In this document: piece after piece, positions 1-10,431 of the stretch | Position numbering within the stretch: the first letter of the stretch is position 1 | How the letters are laid out: the number at the start of each line of letters is the position of its first letter | NCBI GenBank assembly: GCA_963720945.1 | Contig: CAVRHH010000029.1 | Location: forward strand, 868,001-932,000 | From: Bog-532 sp963720945 | GTDB taxonomy: Bacteria > Actinomycetota > Actinomycetes > Streptosporangiales > Streptosporangiaceae | Length of the DNA stretch: 64,000 nt | Reading direction: 5' to 3' | Made by a program: the position numbers and the translations under genes | The notes under the pieces: model-generated | Databases searched by the model: none | Told to the model about the DNA's origin: nothing | What the model saw: the letters and a program-made list of their open reading frames with translations, nothing else

Positions 1-2255
<2,255 letters not shown>

Positions 2256-2328
2256 CTCCCGATCCTGCCACGCCTGGTCCGCCTGCCCGCCCTTCTCCGG
2301 CTTGGCCCCCTTTCCCCGGCGATCTCCG

Positions 2329-2376
2329 GATCTTGTGCGGCTTCTGCTGCGCCAACAGCAGAACCTGCACAAGATC
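2329..2376. terminator. Long intergenic hairpin
   Basis: A 21-bp inverted repeat (2329-2349 and 2356-2376) with a 6-nt loop; the arms match except for two mismatches in a central three-base block. It lies between the 3' end of the VOC gene and the start of cobN on the same strand. No T-tract follows, so it could be a factor-independent actinobacterial terminator or a mobile palindromic element. A second element of the same architecture sits at 31501-31553. Apart from this hairpin, 2256-2622 holds no convincing gene; a plus-strand stretch around 2460-2530 can be read as a membrane helix but has no start signal and runs on antisense to the VOC gene. Confidence 0.6.
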
Positions 2377-2622
2377 GGGCCGGGCGCGATGGGGAGGTGG
2401 CGAACAAGGGCGGGCGGGGTTAGGGGTGACGGCGGGGTTAGAGGCGGCCGGACCGGCACCTGGGCGTTCGCGAACCTCGGCGTCGTGGTGGCGCTCGTCA
2501 TCGCCTTCGCCGGCTGGCTCATCGCCGGCCGGCGGACCGTCCGGGCGCAGGAAGCCGTGCCCACCCCCGGCGTCACGGCGGGCGTGGCCAGGGGGTTGGG
2601 CCCCCGGGAGCTGACCGTGGCC

Positions 2623-3120
2623 TCAGAGCACGGTGGTGCCGTACATCTCGCCGAGCGGGTCGGCGAGCAGTTCGATGCGCGCACCGTCCGGATCGCGGAA
2701 GTAGATCGACGTACCGCTCTCCACCTGGTACGGGATACCGGCCGCGTCGAGCTTGGCGCGCAGGTGCCGCCACGATTCCGGGGTCACCGAGATGGCCAGG
2801 TGGTGCAGCCCGCCGAGCACTTCGGCATACGCGCCCACGTCCAGGCCGGGAAAGTCGAAGAACGCCAGCAGGTTGCCGTTGCCCACGTCGAAGAAGAAGT
2901 GGTTGGAGCCCTGATAGTCCCGGTTCTCGACGATCTCGGTCAGCGGGAACTCCAGGACCTCCTGGTAGAAGCGGATGGTGCGTTCCGCATCGGAGCTGAT
3001 CAGCGCGGTGTGGTGAATTCCGCGCGCGATGGCGACCGGCCGCGTCTCCGGTAGGTAGGTGGCCCGTAGCCGGGACCGCCGGGCGTTCAGCGCGGCCACG
3101 TCGAGCGGGGTCTCCGTCAT
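2623..3120 (-). CDS. VOC-family (glyoxalase/dioxygenase-fold) protein
   Basis: 165 residues with the vicinal-oxygen-chelate fold. Seen in sequence: IHHTALISSDAERTIRFYQE (first metal His region), FFDVGNGNLLAFFDF, LHHLAISV and a C-terminal IYFRDPDGARIELLADPL with the usual metal-binding Glu. The family includes glyoxalases, extradiol dioxygenases and antibiotic-binding proteins, so the substrate cannot be named. The start is ATG at 3120 with GGAGAGA upstream. The gene stands alone, with divergent or empty sequence on both sides. Confidence 0.85.
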   Translation of the reverse strand: MTETPLDVAALNARRSRLRATYLPETRPVAIARGIHHTALISSDAERTIRFYQEVLEFPLTEIVENRDYQGSNHFFFDVGNGNLLAFFDFPGLDVGAYAEVLGGLHHLAISVTPESWRHLRAKLDAAGIPYQVESGTSIYFRDPDGARIELLADPLGEMYGTTVL

Positions 3121-3240
3121 GTCAGTCTCTCCGGTTCGGGTATCCCGGCGGCCGTGCCGATGACCGGACGACCGCTGCGCGTGCGGCGCGCTGTGAGAAT
3201 GCCCAGGCCGGGGCCGCCTGAAGCACGCGAGACCGCCGCG

Positions 3241-3477
3241 TCAGGAGACGAGATCGTCGAACTCCCCGGTCCGCAGGCCGTTCATGAGGGCCACGATGGC
3301 GGCCCGCTGGCAGATGAGCGCCGTCCCGTGCGGGTCGCGGGAGTTGCGCATCGCCACCGTCTCGGTGCCGATCCTCGCAATCTCCACGCAGGCTCCCTGG
3401 GAGTTACTGCGCTGGCTCTTCCGCCACGCCGCTCCCTCAAGATCCCTGGCCGACATGCCGTTGTAGATGCCGCGCAT
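3241..3477 (-). CDS. DUF397 domain protein
   Basis: 78 residues with the DUF397 signature: W-x-KS-x-RSNSQGACVEIA, then VAMRNSRDPHGTALI and a C-terminal helix. DUF397 proteins are small actinobacterial proteins usually paired with a helix-turn-helix XRE regulator (BldB-like small regulators of morphology). Here no partner regulator is visible next to it, so it is an orphan. The start is ATG at 3477 with AGGAG upstream; an internal ATG (MSARDLEG) eight codons in is an alternative. Confidence 0.88.
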   Translation of the reverse strand: MRGIYNGMSARDLEGAAWRKSQRSNSQGACVEIARIGTETVAMRNSRDPHGTALICQRAAIVALMNGLRTGEFDDLVS

Positions 3478-4496
3478 CGTCGTGTCTCCTGACTGGCTAT
3501 GACCACGTAACCGCGCGCGGGGCCGGTGACCTCAGGCACAGCCGCGCATGGCTACTCCGGCCGCGTCCTGCGGGTCCGGACGATCTTCATCGTATGCATG
3601 ATGCACGTGCATCCGCATGGGCTTTCGCATATTCATCCGCACAGCCATCCGCAAGTGCCGCGACACACGGTTGCCCGTGCGGCTGGTGTGGCCTGGCGGT
3701 GAGGCGGCCGCCAGAACGGCCGTTCCTCCTTCCGGTCAGCGTCCCGCTTTCCGGTGTGCATCCCCCGTTTTGCCAGCCGGCCTTCATAAACGGACAAAAA
3801 GTATGTTTCGTTATTAATGTGGTACCATCCGCCTGTCCCATCGTCAACGGCTGCGTGACAGTAGCCATACAATAAGTAAATGGCCATCGCAGGCGCGCGC
3901 CATCTCATTTTCGGACGGAAAGAATCGTCGGCTGGCGCGCAAAGCGTAAGCGGAAGCAGAGACGGACGGAACATTTTCGCATCCGCGAGACGGGCGAGGT
4001 ACGTGCGCACACGCAGGTAAACGGGGCTTCCTGAGCACAGCGGCAGGCCATCTGGCCGCCTAGCGCAGCCCGAGCGGATCCAGGATTCCGCATGCTGGAC
4101 AAGTGAATTCTGGCAGACGCAGCGTGCGGCTAAAATGTTTCGAAATGTCGGCAGCTTTACCGATATCCGGTGCCTGCAGCCGTGTTGCGCGTTTACCCAT
4201 TGCCGTACCGCTCTCCGGCCGGCCGGGCCGGCCGGGAAAACGGCTGGCCCGGCACCGCCGTACTCAGAACCGGCGCGGGCCATCAGGAAACGTAATACCT
4301 GGACGGGCAGAAACGAATTAATGCGCCGGTGAAGCCGGCCCGCACGGGGGCGTAACGCGACGTTAGATCACTGTCCGTGACCGAATGGGTGGCGGCCGGC
4401 AGCGGGCGGCTTGTTCGCCGGGCAGGGTACGCAGGAGCCCGGGGCCGGGCCGCCGGAAAGGATCCGGCGGGCCCTGATCCCCGGGCCCGGTGGTCG
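3478..4496. other. Intergenic stretch of lower GC, no recognisable gene
   Basis: About 1 kb between the DUF397 gene and the metK tail repeats. It is clearly more AT-rich than its surroundings, especially 3780-3960 and 4090-4200. Several short open frames exist on both strands, up to ~216 codons on the minus strand, but none shows a family motif, a convincing ribosome site or actinobacterial third-position GC bias. It could be decayed foreign DNA or a long regulatory region. I see no RNA gene in it. Confidence 0.5.
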
Positions 4497-4600
4497 GTGC
4501 TACAGGCCGGCGGCCGGTGCTCCAGGCCGGCGGCGGACCGGAGCTGCAGGCCGGCGGCCGGTGCTACAGGCCGGCGGCCGGTGCTACAGGCCGGCGGCGG
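4497..4600. repeat. Tandem repeats copied from the metK 3' end
   Basis: Five 20-bp units begin at 4497, 4517, 4541, 4561 and 4581 (core CAGGCCGGCGGC). The last unit (4581-4600) contains the metK stop codon and the codons for its final residues. On the minus strand the units therefore lie downstream of metK as serial copies of its own end, stop codon included. The sequence GGACCGGAGCTGC, also from the metK tail, is duplicated after units 2 and 5, so a larger duplication is nested in the array. Confidence 0.85.
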
Positions 4601-5777
4601 ACCGGAGCTGCTCGACGCGGTCGGCGCGCTCCCAGGAGAAGTCCGGATCGGTGCGGCCGAAGTGACCGAAGGTGGCGGTCTGCGAGTAGATCGGGCGCTG
4701 CAGGTCCAGCACCGAGATGATGGCCCGCGGCCGGAGGTCGAAGACCTCCAGGACGGCATCCTGAATCCGCTCGACCGGCACCTGCTCGGTGCCGAAGCAC
4801 TCGACGAACAGGCCGACCGGCTTGGCCTTCCCGATCGCGTACGCGACCTGCGTCTCGCATCGTTCGGCGAGCCCCGCCGCGACCACGTTCTTGGCCACCC
4901 AGCGCATTGCGTAGGCGGCGCTGCGGTCCACCTTGGACGGGTCCTTGCCGGAGAACGCCCCGCCGCCGTGCCGGGCCATGCCGCCGTACGTGTCGATGAT
5001 GATCTTGCGGCCGGTCAGGCCGGCGTCGCCCATCGGGCCGCCCACCTCGAAACGGCCGGTGGGGTTGACCAGCAGCCGGTAGTTGGACGTGTCCAGTTCC
5101 AGAGCCGCCACCACCGGGTCGACCACGTAGTCCTTGATGTCGGGGGCGAGCAGTTCCTTGAGGTTGATGTCCGGCGCGTGCTGCGTCGACACCACGACCG
5201 TGTCGAGCCGTACCGGGGTGATGCCCGAATACTCGACCGTCACCTGGGTCTTGCCGTCCGGGCGCAGATACGGCACGGTGCCGCTGCGGCGGACGTTGGA
5301 CAGCTGCTTGGACAGCTGGTGCGCCAGCATGATCGGCAGCGGCATCAGCTCGGGTGTCTCCCGGCACGCGTACCCGAACATCAGGCCCTGGTCGCCTGCG
5401 CCCTGCCGGTCGAAGTCCTCGGCGCCCTCGCCTTCGCGGTACTCATACGCGTCGTCGACGCCGAGGGCGATGTCCGGTGACTGGGAGCCGATGGACACCG
5501 ACACGCCACAGGACGCACCGTCGAAGCCCTTGGCAGAGGAGTCGTAGCCGATCTCGAGGATCTTCTCCCGGATGATGCCCGGGATGTCGACGTAGGTGCG
5601 AGTGGTGACTTCGCCCGCCACGTGGACCTGACCGGTAGTGATCATCGTCTCGACGGCGACACGGCTCTCGGTGTCGTCCTTGATCATGGCGTCGAGGATG
5701 GCGTCACTGATCTGGTCGGCCATCTTGTCCGGATGACCCTCAGTGACCGACTCAGAAGTAAACAGGCGACGTGCCAC
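4584..5777 (-). CDS. metK: S-adenosylmethionine synthetase
   Basis: 397 residues, usual length. It forms S-adenosylmethionine from ATP and methionine in the cytoplasm. Diagnostic segments: SVTEGHPDKMADQISDAI (ATP-binding His), GAGDQGLMFGYA and GGGAFSGKDPSKVDRSAAYA (P-loop-like glycine-rich motif). The protein ends SAAGL as in other actinobacteria, so the C-terminus is native although the DNA beyond it is a repeat array of that same end. The start is GTG at 5777 with AAGGGA seven bases upstream. It lies downstream of coaBC with a hairpin between them, and is the last gene of the mihF-gmk-rpoZ-coaBC-metK series. Confidence 0.97.
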   Translation of the reverse strand: MARRLFTSESVTEGHPDKMADQISDAILDAMIKDDTESRVAVETMITTGQVHVAGEVTTRTYVDIPGIIREKILEIGYDSSAKGFDGASCGVSVSIGSQSPDIALGVDDAYEYREGEGAEDFDRQGAGDQGLMFGYACRETPELMPLPIMLAHQLSKQLSNVRRSGTVPYLRPDGKTQVTVEYSGITPVRLDTVVVSTQHAPDINLKELLAPDIKDYVVDPVVAALELDTSNYRLLVNPTGRFEVGGPMGDAGLTGRKIIIDTYGGMARHGGGAFSGKDPSKVDRSAAYAMRWVAKNVVAAGLAERCETQVAYAIGKAKPVGLFVECFGTEQVPVERIQDAVLEVFDLRPRAIISVLDLQRPIYSQTATFGHFGRTDPDFSWERADRVEQLRSAAGL

Positions 5778-5919
5778 GAGATTCCCTTTTCTTTCTGTGG
5801 GTTCCAGTTATCTTCCCGGCAGACTCGCCCGAAGCTTATCCATGATCACATCGCCGGTGCCGGTGCCAGGGATACGGGATCGTTCCCTCAAGTGATCACT
5901 GCTGACCGTATTTTGATAC

Positions 5920-5938
5920 CCTTACGGCTCGCGTAAGG
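5920..5938 (-). terminator. Hairpin directly after coaBC stop
   Basis: Perfect 7-bp stem (CCTTACG / CGTAAGG) with a 5-nt loop, beginning at the base after the coaBC stop and followed on the minus strand by an A/T-rich stretch. It is likely an intrinsic terminator or attenuator between coaBC and metK. A perfect 10-bp palindrome AGTGATCACT lies at 5891-5900 in the metK upstream region and could be an operator. Confidence 0.55.
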
Positions 5939-7186
5939 CTACCTTTGCCGCAACCGGAACGCCACAAGATCCCAGACGGCATCGGCGAGGACCTCCTTGG
6001 CGGCCCGCGCGATATGCGTCTGCGACCCGTCGGCGCCCAGCACGACGGCCTCGTTGTCGCTGGTCCCAAAGGCCAGGCCGTTGCCGACCCGGTTCACGAC
6101 CAGCAGGTCACAGCCTTTACGGGCCAGCTTCGCGCGGCTGTCGGCCAGATCCAGTTCGGTCTCGGCCGCGAAGCCGACGATGACCTGGCCGGGCCGCGAG
6201 TCTCCCGGGAGGGCGTCCGCGGCACCGTTACCGGCCCCCCGGCGTGCGGACAGCTCGGCGAGGATGTCGGGGTTCTGGACGAGATGGATGGGGGCTGGCG
6301 CCGACCCGTCCTTCTTCACCTTCGCGTCGCTCCGTACCGCGGGACGGAAGTCGGCGACGGCGGCGGCCATCACGACCGCGTCGGCGCCGGCGGCCTCGGC
6401 CAGTACCGCGTCGCGCATCTCGAGCGCGGAGGTCACCCGGATGACACGGGTCCCGGCCGGGTCCGGCAGCGTGACGTTAGCCGAGACCAGCGCGACCTTG
6501 GCCCCGCGGGCGACGGCCGTTTCCGCGAACGCATATCCCTGCCGCCCGGAGGACCAGTTGCCCAGGAACCGCACCGGATCGAGTTCCTCGCGGGTCCCCC
6601 CGGCGGACACCACGACCGTACGGCCGGCCATGTCCCGGCCGAGGCCGTCCGCGCCCCGGGACAGGACGCGCATCGCGGCCGCGAATATCTCAGCGGGCTC
6701 GGGCAGCCGGCCCACCCCGGAGTCCGCGCCGGTCAGCCGGCCGCTGGCCGGCTCGAGGACGATCGCGCCACGGTCCCGGAGCAGCGCCACATTGGCCTGG
6801 GTGGCGGGATGCTCCCACATCTCCGTGTGCATGGCGGGCGCGTACAGCACCGGGCACCGGGCCGTCAGCAGCGTCGCGGTGAGCAGGTCACCGGCCATGC
6901 CCGCCGCGGCGCGCGCCAGCAGGTCCGCGGTGGCCGGGGCGACGATCACGAGATCCGCCGACTGGCCGAGCCGGACGTGCGGAACCTGGTCGGCGCCCGT
7001 CCAGGCGTCGGTGGCGGCCGGATGACCGGACAGCGCGGCCCAGGTCGTCTCGCCGACGAATCGCAGCGCGTCCGGAGTAGGCACCACGTGGACGTCGTGA
7101 CCGGTTTCGGTGAGACGCCGGAGGAGCTCGCACGCCTTATACGCGGAAATACCCGCCGTTACGCCGAGAATGACCCGTGGTGCCAC
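5939..7186 (-). CDS. coaBC: Bifunctional phosphopantothenoylcysteine decarboxylase / phosphopantothenate-cysteine ligase
   Basis: 415 residues catalysing two coenzyme A steps. The N-terminal flavoprotein CoaC domain (~1-185) has VILGVTAGISAYKACELLRR, the active-site His in VPHVRLG, the substrate-binding PAMHTEMW, and GRLTGADSGVGRLPEP. That last segment lacks the catalytic Cys seen as G-C-G in many CoaBC but matches the actinobacterial form. The C-terminal CoaB ligase domain (~190-415) has VVVSAGGTREELDPVRFLGN, NWSSGRQGYAFA and a KVKKDG loop. The start is GTG at 7186 with GGGGA upstream. It is 26 bp downstream of rpoZ and in the conserved gmk-rpoZ-coaBC order. Confidence 0.95.
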   Translation of the reverse strand: MAPRVILGVTAGISAYKACELLRRLTETGHDVHVVPTPDALRFVGETTWAALSGHPAATDAWTGADQVPHVRLGQSADLVIVAPATADLLARAAAGMAGDLLTATLLTARCPVLYAPAMHTEMWEHPATQANVALLRDRGAIVLEPASGRLTGADSGVGRLPEPAEIFAAAMRVLSRGADGLGRDMAGRTVVVSAGGTREELDPVRFLGNWSSGRQGYAFAETAVARGAKVALVSANVTLPDPAGTRVIRVTSALEMRDAVLAEAAGADAVVMAAAVADFRPAVRSDAKVKKDGSAPAPIHLVQNPDILAELSARRGAGNGAADALPGDSRPGQVIVGFAAETELDLADSRAKLARKGCDLLVVNRVGNGLAFGTSDNEAVVLGADGSQTHIARAAKEVLADAVWDLVAFRLRQR

Positions 7187-7212
7187 GTGTTCCCCGCCCG
7201 GTCAGGCGGACA

Positions 7213-7473
7213 TCAGGCCTCGGTGGGCTCGACCGAGAGAAGCCCGTCCCGCACCTCGCGCAGTGCGATGGACAGCGGCTTCTCCTGGACCCGGGTCTCG
7301 ACCAGCGGGCCCACGTACTCGAGCAGGCCTTCGCCCAGCTGCGAGTAGTACGCATTGATCTGCCGCGCCCGCCGCGCAGCCATGATCACGAGCTGGTACT
7401 TGCTGTCCACGACCTTGAGCAGGTCGTCGATCGGCGGGTTGATAATGCCATCTGCGGCGGGAGTCCCTGCCAC
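7213..7473 (-). CDS. rpoZ: DNA-directed RNA polymerase omega subunit
   Basis: 86 residues. The omega subunit assists RNA polymerase assembly by chaperoning beta-prime. Actinobacterial omega features are visible: IINPPIDDLLKVVDSKYQLV, the MAARRARQINAYY helix and a C-terminal EKPLSIALREVRDG. The start is GTG at 7473; its ribosome site lies inside the 3' end of gmk, whose stop is one base away, so translation is probably coupled. Confidence 0.96.
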   Translation of the reverse strand: MAGTPAADGIINPPIDDLLKVVDSKYQLVIMAARRARQINAYYSQLGEGLLEYVGPLVETRVQEKPLSIALREVRDGLLSVEPTEA

Positions 7474-7474
7474 G

Positions 7475-8152
7475 TCACGCCTTTCGTCTGACTAATGCCT
7501 GCCGGTGATCCGGTAAGCCAAAGATCAAGGCTACCACCTGGTGGCACACCTCCTGGACCGACGTGTTGACCAGCGTGAGGTCGAATTCGCTCTCCGCGGC
7601 GAGCTCACGGCGCGCCGCGTCGAGGCGCCGCTGCACGACGTCGGGCGGCTCCGTGCCGCGCCCGGTCAGCCGGCGGACCAGTTCAGCCCAGGACGGCGGG
7701 GCCAGGAAGACCAAGCGCGCGTCGGGCATGCTCCGGCGCACCTGCCGCGCCCCCTCGAGATCGATCTCAAGGAGGCAGGGAATGCCGGCCGCCAGTTTCT
7801 CATCGAGGGGCTTACGGGGCGTTCCGTACTTATTGCCGGCGAACTCCGCCCATTCCAGAAGCTCGCCATCGGCGACCATCCGGTCGAACTCTTTGTCGTC
7901 GACAAAGTGGTATTCCCGGCCGTTGATCTCCCCCGGTCGCGCCGGCCGCGTGGTGACGGAGACCGACAGCCACAGGTCGGGGCAGCATCGCCGCAGTTCC
8001 GCGACGACCGTGCTCTTCCCGACCCCGGAGGGGCCGGAGAGCACGGTCAGCCGGGAGTACTTCCGCATGGATAGGCAGTATCCCCTGCCCGTCCCCGCAG
8101 CCCCGCCGGGGGTGGCGGCGTCGCGCACGAAATCGCCGGACTGGGCAACCAT
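7475..8152 (-). CDS. gmk: Guanylate kinase
   Basis: Phosphorylates GMP to GDP. The P-loop is LSGPSGVGKSTVVAEL; SVSVTTRPARPGEINGREYHF and the LEIDLEGARQV Walker B region follow. From ATG 8152 the protein is 225 residues with a 28-residue non-conserved leader; from ATG 8068 (MRKYSRLTVLSGPSG) it is 197 residues, the core length. A G-rich tract precedes 8152 and AGGGGA lies 12 bases before 8068, so the start is open; many actinobacterial Gmk have a leader of this kind. It follows mihF by 38 bp. Confidence 0.95.
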   Translation of the reverse strand: MVAQSGDFVRDAATPGGAAGTGRGYCLSMRKYSRLTVLSGPSGVGKSTVVAELRRCCPDLWLSVSVTTRPARPGEINGREYHFVDDKEFDRMVADGELLEWAEFAGNKYGTPRKPLDEKLAAGIPCLLEIDLEGARQVRRSMPDARLVFLAPPSWAELVRRLTGRGTEPPDVVQRRLDAARRELAAESEFDLTLVNTSVQEVCHQVVALIFGLPDHRQALVRRKA

Positions 8153-8190
8153 GCCCCCCCCGTGCCCCCTCCCGGATTCTGCTGAGCGCC

Positions 8191-8511
8191 TCAGATGTCC
8201 GATCCGAACTCGTGCTCCAGCGCCGACCGCTGGTTCGCGCCAAGCCCGCGGACCCGGCGGGACTCGGCGATGCCGAGCCGCTCCATGATCTGCTTGGCGC
8301 GGACCTTGCCGACGCCGGGCATGGACTCGAGCAAGGCCGAGACCTTCATCTTGCCAATGACGTCATCGGTCGAGCCTTCCTTGATGACGTCAGAGAGCGT
8401 TGTGGCTCCGCGCTTGAGGCGATTCTTCACCTCTGCGCGTTCTTTACGCGCTCTGGCGGCCTTCTCCAAGGCCGCCGCGCGCTGGTCAGGAGTGAGGGGA
8501 GGAAGAGCCAC
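8191..8511 (-). CDS. mihF: Integration host factor, actinobacterial type
   Basis: 106 residues, the usual size of the mycobacterial/Streptomyces integration host factor. A basic N-terminal helix (AARARKERAEVKNRLKRG) is followed by LLESMPGVGKVRAKQIMERL, a helix-hairpin-helix that contacts DNA non-specifically, and the GLGANQRSALEHEF end. It is a nucleoid protein that bends DNA and aids phage integration, unrelated to E. coli IHF. The start is GTG at 8511 with GAGGTG upstream. Its position directly before gmk is conserved in actinobacteria. Confidence 0.96.
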   Translation of the reverse strand: MALPPLTPDQRAAALEKAARARKERAEVKNRLKRGATTLSDVIKEGSTDDVIGKMKVSALLESMPGVGKVRAKQIMERLGIAESRRVRGLGANQRSALEHEFGSDI

Positions 8512-9210
8512 TCGAGGTCACCTCGGGTTTCGTCGGTAAAAACGTTGGTGGGCTGGAAACTAGCGAGTAAGCGTACCTTTCGGCAACGCGAATCCCCGTT
8601 TATGTCATAATAAATTTAAGGATATTACTCTGAGTGATCGGTTGATTACTGTGCGCAGACAATCAACGGTCACAAGCGCTCCGTTCGCCGTGCCGGCAGC
8701 TTACGAATGCGTGGTGCATCCCGGCTGCAGGGCTGGCCACGATGGGCCATCCTCCGCAAGAGTAAGCCAACTGGCGCTGTTCCTGAACAGGGGGCGGCGA
8801 GATTACTTCGCCACACTGCCGTCAATCCGCCACGCACGCGGCGCGCTCCCCTGAGCCGGCGCCGCTTCACGGATTTGGCCATGGCCGGATCACGCATATG
8901 ATGACGATCCCCGGGTGGCTGATGCCCTTACTCCATACGGCGTCTGGCACCACTCCGCCGGGGCGCCGCACAGGCGGGGCGGCAAGGCGCTGCAATCCCA
9001 TGGAAACGGACCGGCAAGCGAAGTTGCATGGCGGGTAACTATTTTACCTTTCAACGCCATGTTCATCCTATGGTGAAGCCAAACGGCCAATCATGTGCAT
9101 ACGAATCGCTGATGACTTGTACAGGCTTGCCTTAGCGCTCCCTTACCAGGCCCTTACACACTCCGCGTCGGGAGTGACATTTCACTGTGGCTGACGCACG
9201 GCGGTCACTG
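8512..9210. other. Intergenic region upstream of mihF
   Basis: About 700 bp between pyrF and mihF with no convincing gene. The part near mihF (8570-8660) is AT-rich and likely holds its promoter: on the minus strand TTGCCG, 18 bases, then TAGTTT is a possible -35/-10 pair. The unusual length and separate promoter suggest that mihF-gmk-rpoZ-coaBC is transcribed independently of the pyr genes. Confidence 0.45.
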
Positions 9211-9912
9211 TCAAGCTGGGGTGAGCCGCCGCAAGGACGCCGCCACCGCAGCCGCGGCCGCACCGGGATCCGGCGCGCCAGTGATAGGACGCCCGATCAC
9301 CAGCAGGTCGGACCCGGCTTTGACGGCCTCCTCGGGCGTCGCCACCCTGGCCTGATCGTAAGCCGCCGAGCCCGCCGGGCGCACCCCCGGGGTGATCAGC
9401 GTGATGCCGGGCCCGACCTCGGCCCGGACGGCGCTGACCTCGCGCGGCGAGCAGACGATGCCCTGTGCGCCGGCCTCGACGGCCAGCACGGACAGCCGCA
9501 GCACGGTGTCGTGCACATTACCCGTCACGCCGATGCGGCCCAGCTGGTCCTCGTTCAGCGAGGTGAGCAGGGTGACCGCAGCGATCATAGTGTCGGGAGC
9601 GGCCTCCGTGGCGGCCCGGATGACGTCGGCGCCGCCACTCGCGTGCACGGTCAGGACATCCGGGCGCAGCCGGGCCACGGTCCGCGCGGCGCCGGCCACG
9701 GTGGCGGGGATGTCATGCAGCTTGAGATCCAGGAAAATACGCACACCGCTGGCGCCCTTGATGGTGGCGACCACATCCGGGCCGTACCGCAGGTACAGCT
9801 CGAGGCCGATCTTCACCGTGCTCACGTGCGGCGTCACCAGGCCGGCCCAGCGCGCGGCGGTTTCGAGATCGGGTGCGTCCAGCGCGACGGCGACTGGCGC
9901 GGGCTTACTCAA
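9211..9912 (-). CDS. pyrF: Orotidine 5'-phosphate decarboxylase
   Basis: Last step of UMP synthesis (OMP to UMP). 233 residues of the short type I form. The catalytic motif is FLDLKLHDIPATVAGA (Asp-Lys-His-Asp), with VALDAPDLETAARWA at the N-terminus and LVIGRPITGAPDP phosphate-binding near the end. Streptomyces normally uses a longer, distinct PyrF, so this form fits Streptosporangiales-like relatives. I prefer TTG at 9912 because GAAGGAG sits five bases upstream; a GTG two codons earlier overlaps that site. It is separated from pyrD by the IS110 element. Confidence 0.93.
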   Translation of the reverse strand: MSKPAPVAVALDAPDLETAARWAGLVTPHVSTVKIGLELYLRYGPDVVATIKGASGVRIFLDLKLHDIPATVAGAARTVARLRPDVLTVHASGGADVIRAATEAAPDTMIAAVTLLTSLNEDQLGRIGVTGNVHDTVLRLSVLAVEAGAQGIVCSPREVSAVRAEVGPGITLITPGVRPAGSAAYDQARVATPEEAVKAGSDLLVIGRPITGAPDPGAAAAAVAASLRRLTPA

Positions 9913-10376
9913 GGCCACTCCTTCGACTTGTGCCCTGCGGGACGGTCTTCGGGATGTCCCGGTACACGCCGGGCCACGGCAGGCCTCGCCGGGCACCCGT
10001 GACCAGGAACGTCCCGGTGCTGGCGCGCCGTCGGCGGCTTGCTGTTAACGCTCACATCGCTCACATCACTGGACCCGCTCGTTGCGGCCATTATCAGCCG
10101 TGGCGCCACGCCAGCGGCACCATCAGTTGGTGTCCGCCGATGCGTCGCGACGAGCCGCGGGAGGTTCACCTGTCGCCTAGCGCGCGGGTAGAGCCACAGT
10201 CGCCCCCGAGGGTAATGCACCCTGGCTTCCATTGCGTCGCGCATCGTACTTCCCGGCCCCACACGTCACGTACGTATCCCGGCGCAGGTGCTGCCCCCAC
10301 CGTGCCACGGCAGGATCGTGCCGGGCACGGTAGGTGTACCCGCTTACACCCACTGACACCGCTCCATTGCATACGG
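9913..10376. other. Spacer between pyrF and the IS110 element
   Basis: About 460 bp, presumably the original pyrD-pyrF spacer plus element flank. Short open frames are present but none has a motif or a ribosome site. No clear promoter for pyrF was seen; since the insertion cuts the operon, one would be expected here. Confidence 0.4.
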
Positions 10377-10431
10377 AGGCACCTCTGCCTCCACCGGGGG
10401 TCGCGGCAGAGACATCCCAGGAGCTTAGATG

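Noticed and set aside
2440..2620. Plus-strand segment readable as a transmembrane helix
   Set aside because: No start codon with a ribosome site, and the frame continues antisense through the VOC gene.
3633..4283. 216-codon minus-strand frame
   Set aside because: No family motif, atypical composition and many competing frames; not supportable as a gene.
5778..5938. Possible SAM riboswitch upstream of metK
   Set aside because: No conserved SAM riboswitch core seen; only a terminator-like hairpin and a 10-bp palindrome.
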